From assembly GCF_017982655.1 (NCBI RefSeq), contig NZ_JABXYX010000011.1, positions 1 to 64,000 of the forward strand: a stretch of 64,000 nucleotides of DNA, in the 5' to 3' direction. This DNA is from Brasilonema sp. CT11 (GTDB taxonomy: Bacteria; Cyanobacteriota; Cyanobacteriia; Cyanobacteriales; Nostocaceae). Both the position numbers and the translations under genes were made by a program. The notes below the pieces were generated by a model. It was not told the origin of the DNA and did no database searches. It saw only the letters and a program-made list of their open reading frames with translations. Each line of letters starts with the position of its first letter. Position 1 is the first letter of the stretch. Below, piece by piece: positions 18,673 to 28,884 of the stretch.

Positions 18673-19938
18673 TTATAACGGGTAACCTTTCAACATTATA
18701 TCCCAGTAGAGATAGGGAAAGCCATATTTTTTTAGCAGCCACATACTGTACCGTTCTCTAGTTGGATCAATTGGGAATGTGGGGAAAAGCTTGTTGTCAT
18801 AACCAAATTCAGCAAGTACTACCTTGCCATATCCTGTAGTTATTGGACAGGAACTATAGCCGTTGTATTTTTGAGTGAGGTTTTTTGAGTTGATTAAAGC
18901 CAGTAAGTTATGAACAAGAACTGGCGCTTGTTTTCTCACAGCAGCCGCTGTTTTCGATGTTGGGAGACTCGCCGCATCACCCAAGCTAAAAACGTTGGGG
19001 TAAACATTGTGCTGTAGCGTATATTTGTTTACATTTACCCAGCCTTGACTTGCCCCATCTGGTACAGCTAATTTACTCTGTTTTATAAAGTCTGGTGCGC
19101 TCATAGGTGGTGTGACATGGAGCAAGTCATATTGGATAGCGACTTCTTCGACACCTGAATCTGTTAGAACATCAAAAATTGCTGTTTTGGTATCTGCTTT
19201 AATTTCTTTGAGATTGTGTTTGTATCTTACGTCTATCTGTTTACGCTCTACTACAGAAAGCAGTGTTTCCGCAAATTCTTTAACGCCGAAAATTACTCCC
19301 ATCGCTGTGCAAAACATGATTTTTGACTGAGGGCGTATCCCTTGTTTCCTGAAGGCATCATCAGCCAAATACATAATTTTCTGTGGTGCTCCTCCACATT
19401 TTACCGGAGTATTAGGGTAAGTGAATATAGCATTACCATCTTTGAAGTTCTTGATGAGTTCCCAAGTGTAAGGGGCGTATTCATAAGCATAATTACTGCA
19501 AACGCCATCTTGCCCAATTGTTTCTTTTAGCCCTTTAATTAAATGCCAATCAATTTGAATACCTGGAGCTAATACCAGATATTCATAACAAATACGCTTT
19601 CCTTCCTGAGTAATAACTGTATTGTTGTCTGGATCTAACTTAGCTACATAATCTTTGAGCCAAGTAGCACTATCAGGAATATAATCTTTTTCATCCCTTA
19701 CAGTATCAAGAGCTTTGTAAACACCACCGCCAACTAGAGTCCAAGCTGGTTGGTAATAGTGCTTGTCTGTTGGTTCAATAATGGCAACATCAAGCTGTTT
19801 ATTTTTTTTCAGCAGTTGGGCGGCAACTGTGATACCTGCGGCTCCACCCCCGACGACTACGACTTGGTGCTGCACACTCACTGCGTCACTTGGAATGGCT
19901 GATTCACCATCTAATGGCTTAACTAGTGCTGAGGACAT
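18673..19938 (-). CDS. sqr: Sulfide:quinone oxidoreductase-type flavoprotein (type II)
   Basis: 421 residues, FAD-dependent oxidoreductase passing electrons from sulfide (or polysulfide) to the quinone pool. The N-terminal FAD loop is QVVVVGGGAAGITVAAQLL, followed by DKHYYQPAWTLVGGG. The stretch YPNTPVKCGGAPQKIMYLADD with its Cys is the hallmark of type II SQR, related to the mitochondrial enzyme SQOR. The second FAD contact is YPNVFSLGDAASLPTSKTAAAVRKQAPV. The type II group also handles low sulfide as detoxification. A partial inverted copy lies 1.3 kb downstream. Start ATG 19938. Confidence 0.92.
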   Translation of the reverse strand: MSSALVKPLDGESAIPSDAVSVQHQVVVVGGGAAGITVAAQLLKKNKQLDVAIIEPTDKHYYQPAWTLVGGGVYKALDTVRDEKDYIPDSATWLKDYVAKLDPDNNTVITQEGKRICYEYLVLAPGIQIDWHLIKGLKETIGQDGVCSNYAYEYAPYTWELIKNFKDGNAIFTYPNTPVKCGGAPQKIMYLADDAFRKQGIRPQSKIMFCTAMGVIFGVKEFAETLLSVVERKQIDVRYKHNLKEIKADTKTAIFDVLTDSGVEEVAIQYDLLHVTPPMSAPDFIKQSKLAVPDGASQGWVNVNKYTLQHNVYPNVFSLGDAASLPTSKTAAAVRKQAPVLVHNLLALINSKNLTQKYNGYSSCPITTGYGKVVLAEFGYDNKLFPTFPIDPTRERYSMWLLKKYGFPYLYWDIMLKGYPL

Positions 19939-20276
19939 GATGTTTTTTTTGCTTTAAAAATCAAAATTTCTCGTTTTATTGATTTTATAAGTGTGAAAGC
20001 GCTTGCCTAAATCTTGTCAAAAAGCAAATATTAATAAAATGTACTAAAGCTTTATTCACAAGATCCGCTTACCCTGATACACGACTTGTGAGCTTGCTTT
20101 AGGTAGTTGATACTTTTAAATATTAGATTTTTTTGAAAAAAATTTATGTTACTCTCCTACTTTTTATAAAGTGACCAAATTGCAGACTAAAGATTCTGAA
20201 AAAGTTCTATAAGTAGATGAGTAGAAATAAACCGAACTATGTAAAGAATTGTAAAACGTCTCAAACCCCAATCATT
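19939..20276. other. AT-rich intergenic region
   Basis: 338 bp upstream of sqr and downstream of the Nif3-like gene. It must hold the sqr promoter; no operator, repeat or RNA recognised. Confidence 0.35.
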
Positions 20277-21002
20277 TCATGAATGGTGAAGCACAACCAC
20301 CTCTAAGTCAGACCAGCGTTCGCGTAGGACTCCAGCAAGCGATCGCAAACCCCATATTTCTCCTCGATGATGACCAACAGCAATCGCACTAATTTTTGTT
20401 TCTAGCAATGCTTGTTCAGCAGGCTGTCGCAACTGTCCGGTTATGTAAATATTAGCACCACGAGTTACTACTTCACGCACAAGCGAGTCAGTCATTGCAC
20501 CAACAACAGCAACTCGTGTGACTTCAGTGGTTTGGGCTGCACGTACCTGCTCGTATCCACCAAATATTTGATTGACACTATCACACAAACGGGCAAAGCT
20601 TTGAGTCGGAATATCTCCTATCATACCGATCGCTCTGCCGTCTTTGTTTCCCAACACTTCTAAACCAGACATTCCCAAAACTTGGGCCAACCTGGAATTG
20701 AAAGAAAACGTTAAGCGCTGATCAAATGGTAAATGATAAGATATAACACCAATATCTGGTGCTTTTTGTCCTGGTTCAAGTTTCCAAGGACGATGTAAGA
20801 AGAGTGCATCTATATGTTGAGTGCTTGCCCATTCCTGTAATTGCGCCCCAGGTTCTAGTGCCAAGCCAAAACGTTTAATCGGGCGTGTTGAAGGCAAATA
20901 TACACCTCCTCTTTCCTCTTGAGAGTATAGCTCAACAGCAAAGAATTGGTCTAGAAATTCTGTTATTTCTTGTAAAAGAATCAAGTTGCTTTCAGCTATC
21001 AT
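20277..21002 (-). CDS. Nif3-like dinuclear metal centre protein
   Basis: 241 residues, NIF3/YbgI family, normally toroidal hexamers with a two-metal site. Text consistent with the family: LLQEITEFLDQFF, IDALFLHRPWKL, NKDGRAIGMIGDI, VAVVGAMTDSLVREVVTRGANIYITGQLRQ, AIAVGHHRGEIWGLRSLA. The usual metal-binding HHP is replaced by LHRPW, and the C-terminal HxxxE is seen as HHRGEIWG, so metal binding may be altered. Function is unknown across the family. Confidence 0.82.
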   Translation of the reverse strand: MIAESNLILLQEITEFLDQFFAVELYSQEERGGVYLPSTRPIKRFGLALEPGAQLQEWASTQHIDALFLHRPWKLEPGQKAPDIGVISYHLPFDQRLTFSFNSRLAQVLGMSGLEVLGNKDGRAIGMIGDIPTQSFARLCDSVNQIFGGYEQVRAAQTTEVTRVAVVGAMTDSLVREVVTRGANIYITGQLRQPAEQALLETKISAIAVGHHRGEIWGLRSLAGVLRERWSDLEVVVLHHS

Positions 21003-21156
21003 TCATAATGTATTATTAGGAATATTTTAACAAAACTTTCTTATTTATATATTTTTTGTAAGCAGTAACACAAAAAAATATTATAAGTCTTAATTTTTCT
21101 ACAATAGTAATCAAACAGTTAACTAAAATAGTGGCGATTGTCTAAATATAACTAAA

Positions 21157-21252
21157 TATAGCAATCCTAAATCATTTGTAAACAATTCCTGTTCCCTGTT
21201 CCCTGTTCCCTGCCCTCATGAGACAATTTACAACTCAAATAGGACTGCTATA
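21157..21252. mobile_element. MITE abutting the hybrid-kinase start, with heptamer repeats inside
   Basis: TATAGCAATCCTAAATCATTTGTAAA (left, from 21157) and its imperfect inverse ending AGGACTGCTATA (21241-21252) bound a 96-bp element. Inside, 21186-21214 are TTCCCTG-type tandem heptamers. The right end stops 3 bp before the kinase ATG at 21256. Confidence 0.75.
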
Positions 21253-21255
21253 GAG

Positions 21256-24200
21256 ATGCTTAATAATCTGACAATAGGTAAAAAAATAGGTGCAAGCATT
21301 GGATTTGGGTTAACGATGCTTGCCGCTATTGGAATTCTTTCATACAAAGCAACAAAAAATCTTATTGAAAGCTCTGACTTGCAAACCCATACCTATCAAG
21401 TTCTTGGGCAATTGAATAATTTAAGATCTCAGCTAAAAGATGCCGAAAAAGCACAACGCAATTATATTGCCACAGGTGATAAAAGTGATTTACAACTTTA
21501 CAATACTACGATTCCACTGGTTGAACAGAGTATTAAATCCTTTAGAAACTTAACGGTGGAGAACCCTAATCAACAGCGTAGAATTGATGTTATGGAGCCA
21601 GAGATTAAACAAAAAATAGCGATAATGCAAAGCTTGATTTCCTTGCGTAGCAGTCAACGATTAGATGCTATAAGCAAACAAAAATTGATGGATAATAGCA
21701 ACAATTCAAGTAATGAAATCCGTCGCATAATGTTAAATATGGAAAGCGAAGAACGGAATTTATTAAAACAACGCTCTGAGTGGACTAAAGCAGCAACTCA
21801 TCAAGCCATTGATACTATCACTTATGGTATTCCTCTGGCTTTTTTACTTTTAACTTTAATTGGTATTTATTTAAGTAGGAACATTTCTAAACCTCTTCAA
21901 GAACTCTCTCAAGTCACAGAAAAACTGGCAATGGGAGACTTATCGGTAAGTACAACTACTGACAATCGCAAAGACGAAATTGGTACGTTAGCGCAGGCGT
22001 TTAACGAGATGATTGCCAATTTACGCCAAACAACTCAGACAAATAATGAACAGAACTGGTTAAAGTCCAATTTAGCTAAATTTAGCCAGATGCTGCAAGG
22101 TCAGAGAAGTTTGGAAACTGTCGCTAGTATGATTCTCTCTGAACTTGCCCCATTGGTTAATGCACAACGTGGTGTTTTCTACATTATGGACTCTGTTGAT
22201 GAACAGCCAATCCTCAAGCTTATCGGTAGCTATGCATATCAACAGCGTAAACATCTGTCGAACCGATTCTCCTTAGGTGAAGGACTGGTAGGACAATGCG
22301 CTCTAGAAAAACAAAAAATTATACTTACAGATGTACCAAGTGACTACATTCATATCAGTTCTGGTTTAGGCGAAGCCAAACCATTAAATATTATTGTGTT
22401 ACCTGTGCTGTTTGAAAATCAGGTGACAGCCGTGATTGAGTTAGCTTCTTTTCAACGCTTTGGAGAGATTTATCTGATTTTTCTAGAGCAAGTTACACAA
22501 ACCATAGGTGTGGTGCTGAACATAATTGCAGCCGATATTCGCACTCAAGAACTACTCCAACAATCCCAAGCTTTGACACAACAGCTACAAGTTCAGCAAG
22601 AAGAACTTAAGCACAGTAATAAGATATTAGAAGAACAGGCTCAGACCTTGCAAGCATCAGAAGAACTTTTGAAGCAGCAGCAGGAAGAGTTGCAGCAATC
22701 TAACGAAGAATTGGAGGAGTTAACCGCCAATTTAGAAGAAAAAGCGGAGCTACTATCAACGCAAAAAAAGGAAGTTGAACGCAAAAATCAGCAACTGGAA
22801 GAAACAAGGCAATCATTAGAAGAGAAAGCAGAGCAACTAGCGCTATCGTCAAAATACAAATCAGAATTTCTGGCGAATATGTCCCACGAATTACGGACAC
22901 CGCTCAATAGCTTATTGATTTTGGCGAACTTATTAGCAGATAACGTTGAGGGGAACTTGAGTGCAAAACAAGTAGAATATAGCCGTACAATTCACTCAGC
23001 AGGTCGTGATCTTCTGGTGTTAATTAACGACATTTTAGATTTGGCAAAAATTGAATCTGGAACTATGTCAATTAACATTAACCAGATGCTGTTCCTCGAA
23101 TTGCGGGACAACATAGAAGGTACATTTCGGCAAGTCGCAATAGACAAAAAACTTTCTTTCACCATTGAATTAGCTCCAGAACTGCCAACAACAATTGAAA
23201 CCGATGTAAAATGCTTACAACAAGTTTTGAAAAATCTGTTAGCAAACGCCTTTAAATTTACAGAGCGAGGAGAAGTCAGCTTACGGATGTTTGTGGCAAA
23301 CCAGGGATGGAGTTCCGACCAGGAAACTTTGAATTGTGCCCCTATGGTTATAGCCTTTGCTGTCAAAGATACAGGCATAGGTATTGCCTCACAAAAGCAA
23401 AAGATTATTTTTGAGGCATTTCAACAAGCAGATGGTAGTACGAGTCGGAAGTATGAGGGTACAGGGCTAGGCTTGTCAATCAGCCGTAAAATCACTGAAA
23501 TATTGGGTGGCGAAATCAAGCTTGAGAGTCACTTAGGTCAAGGAAGCACGTTTACGCTTTACTTACCCCAAGCAGGAAGAAAGAGAGAGACAGAGAGGGA
23601 GACAGACAGAGAAATGGAAAGTTCTGTGAGTTTGTCCTTGACTCCTTCAATTATGCCAAACTTTGAAGCACAGACACGAACACCGGATCTGCCCACTCCC
23701 CTAATTGACGATAGAGCTAACATTCAACAAGGCGATCGCCTGCTTATAATTGTGGAAGATGATCTGATGTTTGCGCGTATCCTTTTAGACATGGCACGCC
23801 AAAAAGGATTTAAGGTCATCCTTGCCCACAACGGCAGTACCGGTTTAAGATTGGTACAGGAATTTCAGCCTTCAGCAGTCATCCTGGATATCCGCTTACC
23901 AGAAATGGATGGTTGGACAGTGCTGGATCGCCTCAAGCATGATCCTTCTGTGCGTCATATCCCAGTACATATCATGACAGTTGAGGAGGGGCGACAGCGC
24001 GGTTTGCAACAAGGGGCGATCGCCTATCTACAAAAGCCAGTTAGTAATGAAACGTTGCAGCAAGCATTGACAAAAATGAGGGGTTTCGTGGATCGCAGTG
24101 TGAAGAATCTGCTAATCGTGGAAGATGACTCCACTCAACGGTACAGCATTGTGGAACTGATAGGTAACGGCGATGTTGAAACGACTGGTGTTGCAACGGG

Positions 24201-24906
24201 AGCAGAAGCACTAGCGGCGATTCGCTCACAGCATTATGACTGTATGGTGCTGGATTTAGGACTACCAGACATGAGTGGGTTTGAACTGATTGAACAAATT
24301 AAGCAGCAACCAAATGGTGAAGCATTGCCCATCATCATCTATACTGCCAGAGAACTGACCAGAGCCGAAGATACTCAACTGCGACGCATTGCAGAAACGA
24401 TTATTGTCAAAGATGTACGCTCACCCGAACGTCTGCTGGACGAAACTGCTTTATTCTTGCATCGAGTACAGGCAAACTTGCCGATACCTAAACAACAAAT
24501 GCTTGAACAATTGCAATCGTCTGATCCTGTACTCGCAGGTAAAAAAGTGCTGATTGTCGATGATGATGTGCGTAATATCTTTGCTCTGACAAGTATGCTT
24601 GAGCGTTATCAAATGCAGGTTTTGTATGCCGAAAACGGTAGGGAGGGCATTGAAGTTCTGCAAAACAATCTAGACATTGATATGGTTTTGATGGATATGA
24701 TGATGCCAGAATTGGATGGTTACCAAACCACTCGTCTGATTCGGCAAAATAATCAATTCAAACCCTTGCCGATCATTGCTCTGACTGCTAAGGCTATGCA
24801 AAGCGATCGCGACAAGTGTATTGAAGCTGGTGCATCCGATTATATTTCTAAGCCTGTTGACACCGAGCAGTTGGTTTCTCTTTTACGCGTTTGGCTATAT
24901 CGATAG
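21256..24906 (+). CDS. Hybrid histidine kinase with three receivers
   Basis: 1216 residues. Order: membrane segment (about 8-28), CHASE3-like periplasmic helices (30-190), second membrane segment (about 190-207), HAMP (208-262), GAF (275-420), a Gln/Glu-rich coiled coil (425-530), HisKA with [15 protein letters not shown] (about 538), HATPase with [10 protein letters not shown] and [12 protein letters not shown], then receivers at about 826-945, 950-1070 and 1095-1214. Receivers 1 and 3 have clear acceptor aspartates ([24 protein letters not shown]); receiver 2 has [12 protein letters not shown] but lacks the usual KP motif ([12 protein letters not shown]). This resembles the BarA/Hik-type multi-receiver kinases of cyanobacteria. 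The input signal is unknown. Confidence 0.93.
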   Translation: MLNNLTIGKKIGASIGFGLTMLAAIGILSYKATKNLIESSDLQTHTYQVLGQLNNLRSQLKDAEKAQRNYIATGDKSDLQLYNTTIPLVEQSIKSFRNLTVENPNQQRRIDVMEPEIKQKIAIMQSLISLRSSQRLDAISKQKLMDNSNNSSNEIRRIMLNMESEERNLLKQRSEWTKAATHQAIDTITYGIPLAFLLLTLIGIYLSRNISKPLQELSQVTEKLAMGDLSVSTTTDNRKDEIGTLAQAFNEMIANLRQTTQTNNEQNWLKSNLAKFSQMLQGQRSLETVASMILSELAPLVNAQRGVFYIMDSVDEQPILKLIGSYAYQQRKHLSNRFSLGEGLVGQCALEKQKIILTDVPSDYIHISSGLGEAKPLNIIVLPVLFENQVTAVIELASFQRFGEIYLIFLEQVTQTIGVVLNIIAADIRTQELLQQSQALTQQLQVQQEELKHSNKILEEQAQTLQASEELLKQQQEELQQSNEELEELTANLEEKAELLSTQKKEVERKNQQLEETRQSLEEKAEQLALSSKYKSEFLANMSHELRTPLNSLLILANLLADNVEGNLSAKQVEYSRTIHSAGRDLLVLINDILDLAKIESGTMSININQMLFLELRDNIEGTFRQVAIDKKLSFTIELAPELPTTIETDVKCLQQVLKNLLANAFKFTERGEVSLRMFVANQGWSSDQETLNCAPMVIAFAVKDTGIGIASQKQKIIFEAFQQADGSTSRKYEGTGLGLSISRKITEILGGEIKLESHLGQGSTFTLYLPQAGRKRETERETDREMESSVSLSLTPSIMPNFEAQTRTPDLPTPLIDDRANIQQGDRLLIIVEDDLMFARILLDMARQKGFKVILAHNGSTGLRLVQEFQPSAVILDIRLPEMDGWTVLDRLKHDPSVRHIPVHIMTVEEGRQRGLQQGAIAYLQKPVSNETLQQALTKMRGFVDRSVKNLLIVEDDSTQRYSIVELIGNGDVETTGVATGAEALAAIRSQHYDCMVLDLGLPDMSGFELIEQIKQQPNGEALPIIIYTARELTRAEDTQLRRIAETIIVKDVRSPERLLDETALFLHRVQANLPIPKQQMLEQLQSSDPVLAGKKVLIVDDDVRNIFALTSMLERYQMQVLYAENGREGIEVLQNNLDIDMVLMDMMMPELDGYQTTRLIRQNNQFKPLPIIALTAKAMQSDRDKCIEAGASDYISKPVDTEQLVSLLRVWLYR

Positions 24907-24932
24907 TTTTCTTTATCCTCCTCACTCTATGA

Positions 24933-26078
24933 TCACCCCTTCATTTTGGCGAATAAAGATTCATATTGAGCCGTTACTGATTGAGATAAAGGAAGTAAAA
25001 ATTCACTTTTCTCAAACACTTCAGGTTTCATAGGTAACAAGCTGCGTAAAGGTTCTTGAAAATCAGCAGCAGTAATTTTTGTCGGAATTGGTGAATTTGT
25101 TTTAGTTAGTAAAGATATTTTTTCCGCAACGTCAGGGTTTAAACAAAAATCTATCCATTGATATAACAAAGATTGCTTATCTTGCTCTGCGGGAGTTACC
25201 CATACATCTGCCGAAAGTGCTGTTCCTGACTGAGGAACTACTACCTCTAATTGTGGATAGCGCCCAATGATTGATACAACATCGCTTGACCAGCCAACTG
25301 CTAACCAAGTATCCCCAATAAGTAGAGGTTCCAAGTATCTAGTATAATCGTAAAATTTAGCCTGTTGATTTAATCGTTGTAATTCATTTTCTAAATTTGG
25401 AACTGTATTTAAGTTTTCTGTATTGTAAGATTTTCCCAGCTTTTTTAAAACTAGACCAATGACTTCCCGTGGTTGATTTAAAAGAGAAATGCGCCCTTGC
25501 AGTTTTTCATTCCATAAATCACCCCAATCTCTCGGCGGCGTCAAACCTAATTCTTGGAACTTATCTCGGCGATAAATCATCACCGTACTACCCCAACGGT
25601 AAGGAACAGCCCAAACGTTTCCTTTGGTATCCACCAAACCTTTGTCGTTACGTGTTACCAATTCCTGCCATTTTTTGGGCAAACCAGACCACTGTTTTAT
25701 CTTTGTCACATCCAGTGGTTGTATAAGTTTCTTCTCAATTGCATAACTTATCCAGTAATCTCCTAAAGTGACTAAATCAGCTTTGGTAACTTTTTGAGAC
25801 TTCACAAATGGTACGAAGCGACGCCATCCTTCCTCATCAGTGCTATTCGTTTTTTTCTGCCAAGTTTGCAATTGTTGAAATAAATCGTGTAATTGCTCTA
25901 CAGGAGTAAATTTTAATTGCACTTTTGGCTGCAAGCGGCTGAATTGATTAACTATCTGACCAGGGATAGAACCTTGCAATATTTCCACGTTTAACACCTG
26001 TTTGTTGTTAGCACACCCAACAAGCAGTTGTGAAAGCGCGAGTGTACTTGTACCTAGCAAAAAAGACCGTCGCTCCAT
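24933..26078 (-). CDS. Extracellular solute-binding lipoprotein, PotD-like
   Basis: 381 residues. The N-terminus MERRSFLLGTSTLALSQLLVGCANN has a twin-arginine-like RR and a lipobox LVGC, so it is probably a lipidated periplasmic protein. The body matches spermidine/putrescine-type binding proteins: WAVPYRWGSTVMIYRRDKF, GLTPPRDWGDLWNEKLQGRISLLNQPREV, LAVGWSSDVVS, DVWVTPAEQDKQSLLYQWIDFCLNP. No permease or ATPase gene is adjacent, so the transporter is elsewhere or the protein acts as a sensor. It is convergent with the hybrid kinase, 26 bp apart. Confidence 0.87.
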   Translation of the reverse strand: MERRSFLLGTSTLALSQLLVGCANNKQVLNVEILQGSIPGQIVNQFSRLQPKVQLKFTPVEQLHDLFQQLQTWQKKTNSTDEEGWRRFVPFVKSQKVTKADLVTLGDYWISYAIEKKLIQPLDVTKIKQWSGLPKKWQELVTRNDKGLVDTKGNVWAVPYRWGSTVMIYRRDKFQELGLTPPRDWGDLWNEKLQGRISLLNQPREVIGLVLKKLGKSYNTENLNTVPNLENELQRLNQQAKFYDYTRYLEPLLIGDTWLAVGWSSDVVSIIGRYPQLEVVVPQSGTALSADVWVTPAEQDKQSLLYQWIDFCLNPDVAEKISLLTKTNSPIPTKITAADFQEPLRSLLPMKPEVFEKSEFLLPLSQSVTAQYESLFAKMKG

Positions 26079-26407
26079 TGATTTTGACTTTTAGCTTGGA
26101 AAAGCGTTAATAGTAGCAGTTTTACAAACCTAAGTGTAGCAACAATTAACTTAGACCATTAAAAGATATCTCTATCGCTTGATTTATAGTTTTTATTTTT
26201 ATATGAAAAGATATTTATTTTTAGGGCATACTAGTCAATATAGCTAATTGTCAGAGTTTTTTGACAATCCGATTTGAAATTTCCTTTTTTAACTTGATAC
26301 CGGTGTAAGCTATTAGTGATATTTTACCTAAGTAAGAATTTACATAAACAGCCAGTTATTGAGTACGCAGTGTCTGACTTTTTGTTTTACAGTCCCTAAA
26401 ATTCAAG

Positions 26408-26546
26408 GCGCTTAGGCAAAGGTTTTACGTCGTGAATTTATTTATGGCACAAGCATGGGCGATCGTCGCTGAATCCAGAGGATTTATCAGGAGGGATTTA
26501 CTGAGAACTCAGCCTATGCACTCAGCACCAAGAAAACGTTAAGCGC
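26408..26546 (+). ncRNA. Candidate structured RNA or riboswitch-like element
   Basis: In a 676-bp gap (26079-26754) this 139-nt stretch has a closing stem GCGCTTA (26408-26414)/TAAGCGC (26540-26546). Inside it are hairpins AATCC-AGA-GGATT (26472-26484) and CTGAG-AA-CTCAG (26501-26512) and a possible pairing of GCATGGG (26453-26459) with CCTATGC (26513-26519). GC content is higher than the surrounding AT-rich DNA. It lies 208 bp upstream of the next plus-strand gene. The CGCTTA...AAGCG closing helix recalls the c-di-AMP (ydaO) class, but I cannot match that core. The rest of the gap shows nothing. Confidence 0.4.
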
Positions 26547-26754
26547 AAGTATTTTTCCAAAAAAATCGCTAATTTAATTTTTGTAAATAAAAAATGTTAA
26601 TAAGACTTCTAGAGAATATATAGAAATATTTATAATTGAAAATTTAAGTATTGCATTTCAACAGAACATATTAAAAGTTAAAAAAATCATAAGTATAGTT
26701 AACATGGTCAATTGATTGAATACTATAGATAAAGTAAGCGGATGAGGGTATTCA

Positions 26755-27138
26755 ATGGAGCCATTACAAAACCAGGTCCAAACTCTGAGTAACAAACTGG
26801 ATGCCCTCTCTGAGGTGATTTCGCAGCTTGATAGTAAAGTTTCTCAAGCTTTATCAGAAGGCTGCCTAGTGAAAGCACAAGAGGCTCAGAATCATTTCTT
26901 GGAAAATAGCGAAGCAAAGCGCTATCAGTTAAAAGGGCAAACCAGTTTCCGTTCAGAGCTTGAACATAAGGATGTCATCATAGATGGCATTTATCCAGAT
27001 ACCACGAATTTTCAAGGCGGAGATAAAAGTATAACACCAGAAATTCAAATCCAACGGCTGACAGCGCAATTAACAGCAGCATACAATCGCATTGCTGCTC
27101 TGGAAGAACAATTGCTGCTCAAAAGAATTCATTCTTAA
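26755..27138 (+). CDS. Small coiled-coil protein of unknown function
   Basis: 127 residues from ATG 26755 (a GATGAGGG upstream is a weak ribosome-binding site). Residues 1-50 and 95-122 are heptad-like helices (VQTLSNKLDALSEVISQLDSKV; RLTAQLTAAYNRIAALEEQLLL). The middle (60-90) holds ELEHKDVIIDGIYPDTTNFQGGDKSIT. It is soluble with no signal peptide. I do not recognise the family. The candidate structured RNA upstream may control it. Confidence 0.65.
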   Translation: MEPLQNQVQTLSNKLDALSEVISQLDSKVSQALSEGCLVKAQEAQNHFLENSEAKRYQLKGQTSFRSELEHKDVIIDGIYPDTTNFQGGDKSITPEIQIQRLTAQLTAAYNRIAALEEQLLLKRIHS

Positions 27139-27329
27139 CCAACCAACAACATTGAACTCCCGCCATAGCAACTCAGGTTGAAAATTTCTACACAGTTTTT
27201 AGCTAATTTCATTGCATTTTTGTTCGATTTACATATAAACCAATTGCAAAATTCTTATAAAGCTTGATAAAAGCATGTTTTTTGCTTGGCTATATTTTTA
27301 ATTCTGACCCCTGGCTTCTAGACATGGGA

Positions 27330-28766
27330 TCATTCGCAATTCTGAGTTCTGTATTCTGACTCCTTTTCATATTCCTCTAGTTGGTCTTCAATTGCTTGCA
27401 AAAGTTGATGTTGCTGCCAACCTTGGACTAGATGAGCAGCTATACAAGCGCCCCCAGCGCCGACACCTTCTTTGACAAAACCGTGTTCGTAGGCTCTTAG
27501 TTGAGGATAACGGGAATCAGCAAAACTCAGTTCAGTCGCTAGTAGCGGTGGAGTCACTCCGTTAGGAGTTATGTTGCTCTTGCCAACTAGCTGGGCTAGT
27601 TCAATTGTGCCCCCCGTAAGGTCTTGTGCTACCCAACGGGTTGTTCCGATAAGGACTTCTTCTGGTCGCCAGGATAAAGCGTAAACTTGAGCAATGGCAC
27701 TGATCAGTGCATATACTGCTAGCATTTGTGTTCCACCAGCAAGCAAAACACCACAACTGCGGCTAAGGGCGATCACCATCCCAGCAACTACAACTTGCAT
27801 GGGATCGCCCACTGCTGCAACTAGATGAAGGGGATCAATGGAAGCAGGGGATGAGGATAGCGGAGTGTTAGCGTTTGCGCAGCGCCAAAGTCTGCCGGGG
27901 GGAGTATCCCCCCGGCTCGCTTTGCCCCTTAGGGGCCAGATCGCCGTAGGTTGGGAGTGTGGGAGTGTGGGAGTGTGGGAGTGAGACAGCGCTGCAGGAG
28001 GGTTTCCCGACAGAGGCGACTGCGTTAGCGCAGCGGAACCGGAGGTTCTCCCCGAAGGGTGTGGGAAAATATCCTTCCTTCCTTCCTTTCCTCCTTCCCT
28101 CCTTTCCTCCTCTGGTTGTCCTCGACTCCTCATCTTCTCCAGTCCAGCCTGCACCACTGCCCACTTTTGCGCGTGATTGCAAACTGGGTGAGAACTGTTA
28201 ACCTTTCCGACTGCTGGTATGCCTAAGCCAGTTAAAATTGCTAAGGCAGTTGTCGTTCCTCCTACGACACACTCGCTCAAAATAAAATATCGATTTTGGA
28301 TTTCTCTACCCAGTCGTTCTCCCCAAACGAACCCCTGCTTGAACAAGTGGTGTACCGTTGCAAGTTCCATAGCAGCGCCTTGACTTAAACACCTAGCTGA
28401 AGAACCACCTAAATCAATAGCTGGGACAGCAGGGGACTGAGGTAAACCAGCATTGAATAAATAAAGTGGAATATTTAGCGCCTCAACCACAGCGCGGGAA
28501 ATGATCACCGGAGACGCCCCAGCCGCTAATGGTGGTAAAGAATATTTGGGTTTATGTTTTGCACCATAGTATAAAAACTCAGCATCTGCACAAGCGGTGT
28601 ATTTTCTATCCTCACAAGTACGACCAGCTGCGGAAATTCCAGGAATCAAACCAGTTTCAGTAAATCCTAAAACACAGGCAAATAGCGGTAAACAACCGCG
28701 ATATTTTGTTATCCATTCCTGAGCCTGATCAGTCTGAGTATAAATACGAATAAAGTCATTGGTCAT
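27330..28766 (-). CDS. CobT-like nicotinate-nucleotide phosphoribosyltransferase family protein with a large repeat-derived insert
   Basis: 478 residues; cyanobacterial members are about 370-380. The family, related to CobT (activation of the lower-ligand base of cobalamin), is seen in FACVLGFTETGLIPGISAAGRTCEDRKYTACADAEFL, LSECVVGGTTTALAILTGLG, LVAAVGDPMQVVVAGMVIALS and GVLLAGGTQMLAVYAL. Between EKMRSRG and the IDPLHLVAAVGDP motif lies a 96-residue low-complexity insert (27843-28130) made of DNA repeats in frame. The core motifs on both sides are intact, so the enzyme may still fold with a surface loop. The ATG 28766 lies in an ACTAATGAC repeat. Last gene of a Crp-DUF2232-CobT run. Confidence 0.85.
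   Translation of the reverse strand: MTNDFIRIYTQTDQAQEWITKYRGCLPLFACVLGFTETGLIPGISAAGRTCEDRKYTACADAEFLYYGAKHKPKYSLPPLAAGASPVIISRAVVEALNIPLYLFNAGLPQSPAVPAIDLGGSSARCLSQGAAMELATVHHLFKQGFVWGERLGREIQNRYFILSECVVGGTTTALAILTGLGIPAVGKVNSSHPVCNHAQKWAVVQAGLEKMRSRGQPEEERREGGKEGRKDIFPHPSGRTSGSAALTQSPLSGNPPAALSHSHTPTLPHSQPTAIWPLRGKASRGDTPPGRLWRCANANTPLSSSPASIDPLHLVAAVGDPMQVVVAGMVIALSRSCGVLLAGGTQMLAVYALISAIAQVYALSWRPEEVLIGTTRWVAQDLTGGTIELAQLVGKSNITPNGVTPPLLATELSFADSRYPQLRAYEHGFVKEGVGAGGACIAAHLVQGWQQHQLLQAIEDQLEEYEKESEYRTQNCE
27843..28130. repeat. Composite repeat insertion inside the CobT-like gene
   Basis: 288 bp, a multiple of three. It includes a GC-rich hairpin CCGGGGGGA-GTA-TCCCCCCGG (27895-27915), four tandem GGGAGTGT-type octamers (27953-27984), a hairpin around 28040-28061 and a CCTTCCTTTCCT-type pyrimidine tract (28072-28112). 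All three minus-strand frames stay largely open through it, as expected for low-complexity DNA. Confidence 0.85.
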
Positions 28767-28884
28767 TAGTTATTAGTCATTAGTACTTTCAAGAAACACA
28801 GGGGTGTAGGGGTTCCCTGTTAAGCGCGATGCACTGAGCGTGGTCGTTGTGTTCCCTGTTAAGCGTTCCCTATTCCCTGTTTTA
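28767..28884. repeat. Intergenic repeats: ACTAATGAC words and 20-mer copy 2
   Basis: CATTAGTTATTAGTCATTAG words next to the CobT start, a partial copy TTCCCTGTTAAGCGCGATGC at 28812, and an exact copy of TTCCCTGTTAAGCGTTCCCT at 28852-28871. Confidence 0.8.

Noticed and set aside
21186-21214. TTCCCTG tandem repeats (also CAGTTAT at 46544-46571) as a CRISPR array
   Set aside because: Units are 7 bp and directly tandem, with no spacers and no cas genes.
26408-26546. Firm assignment as a c-di-AMP riboswitch
   Set aside because: Only the closing helix is reminiscent; conserved core bases could not be matched without a covariance search.
27868-28201. Frames on both strands inside the CobT-like insert
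   Set aside because: Low-complexity repeat DNA is open in several frames; only the frame continuous with CobT motifs is supported.
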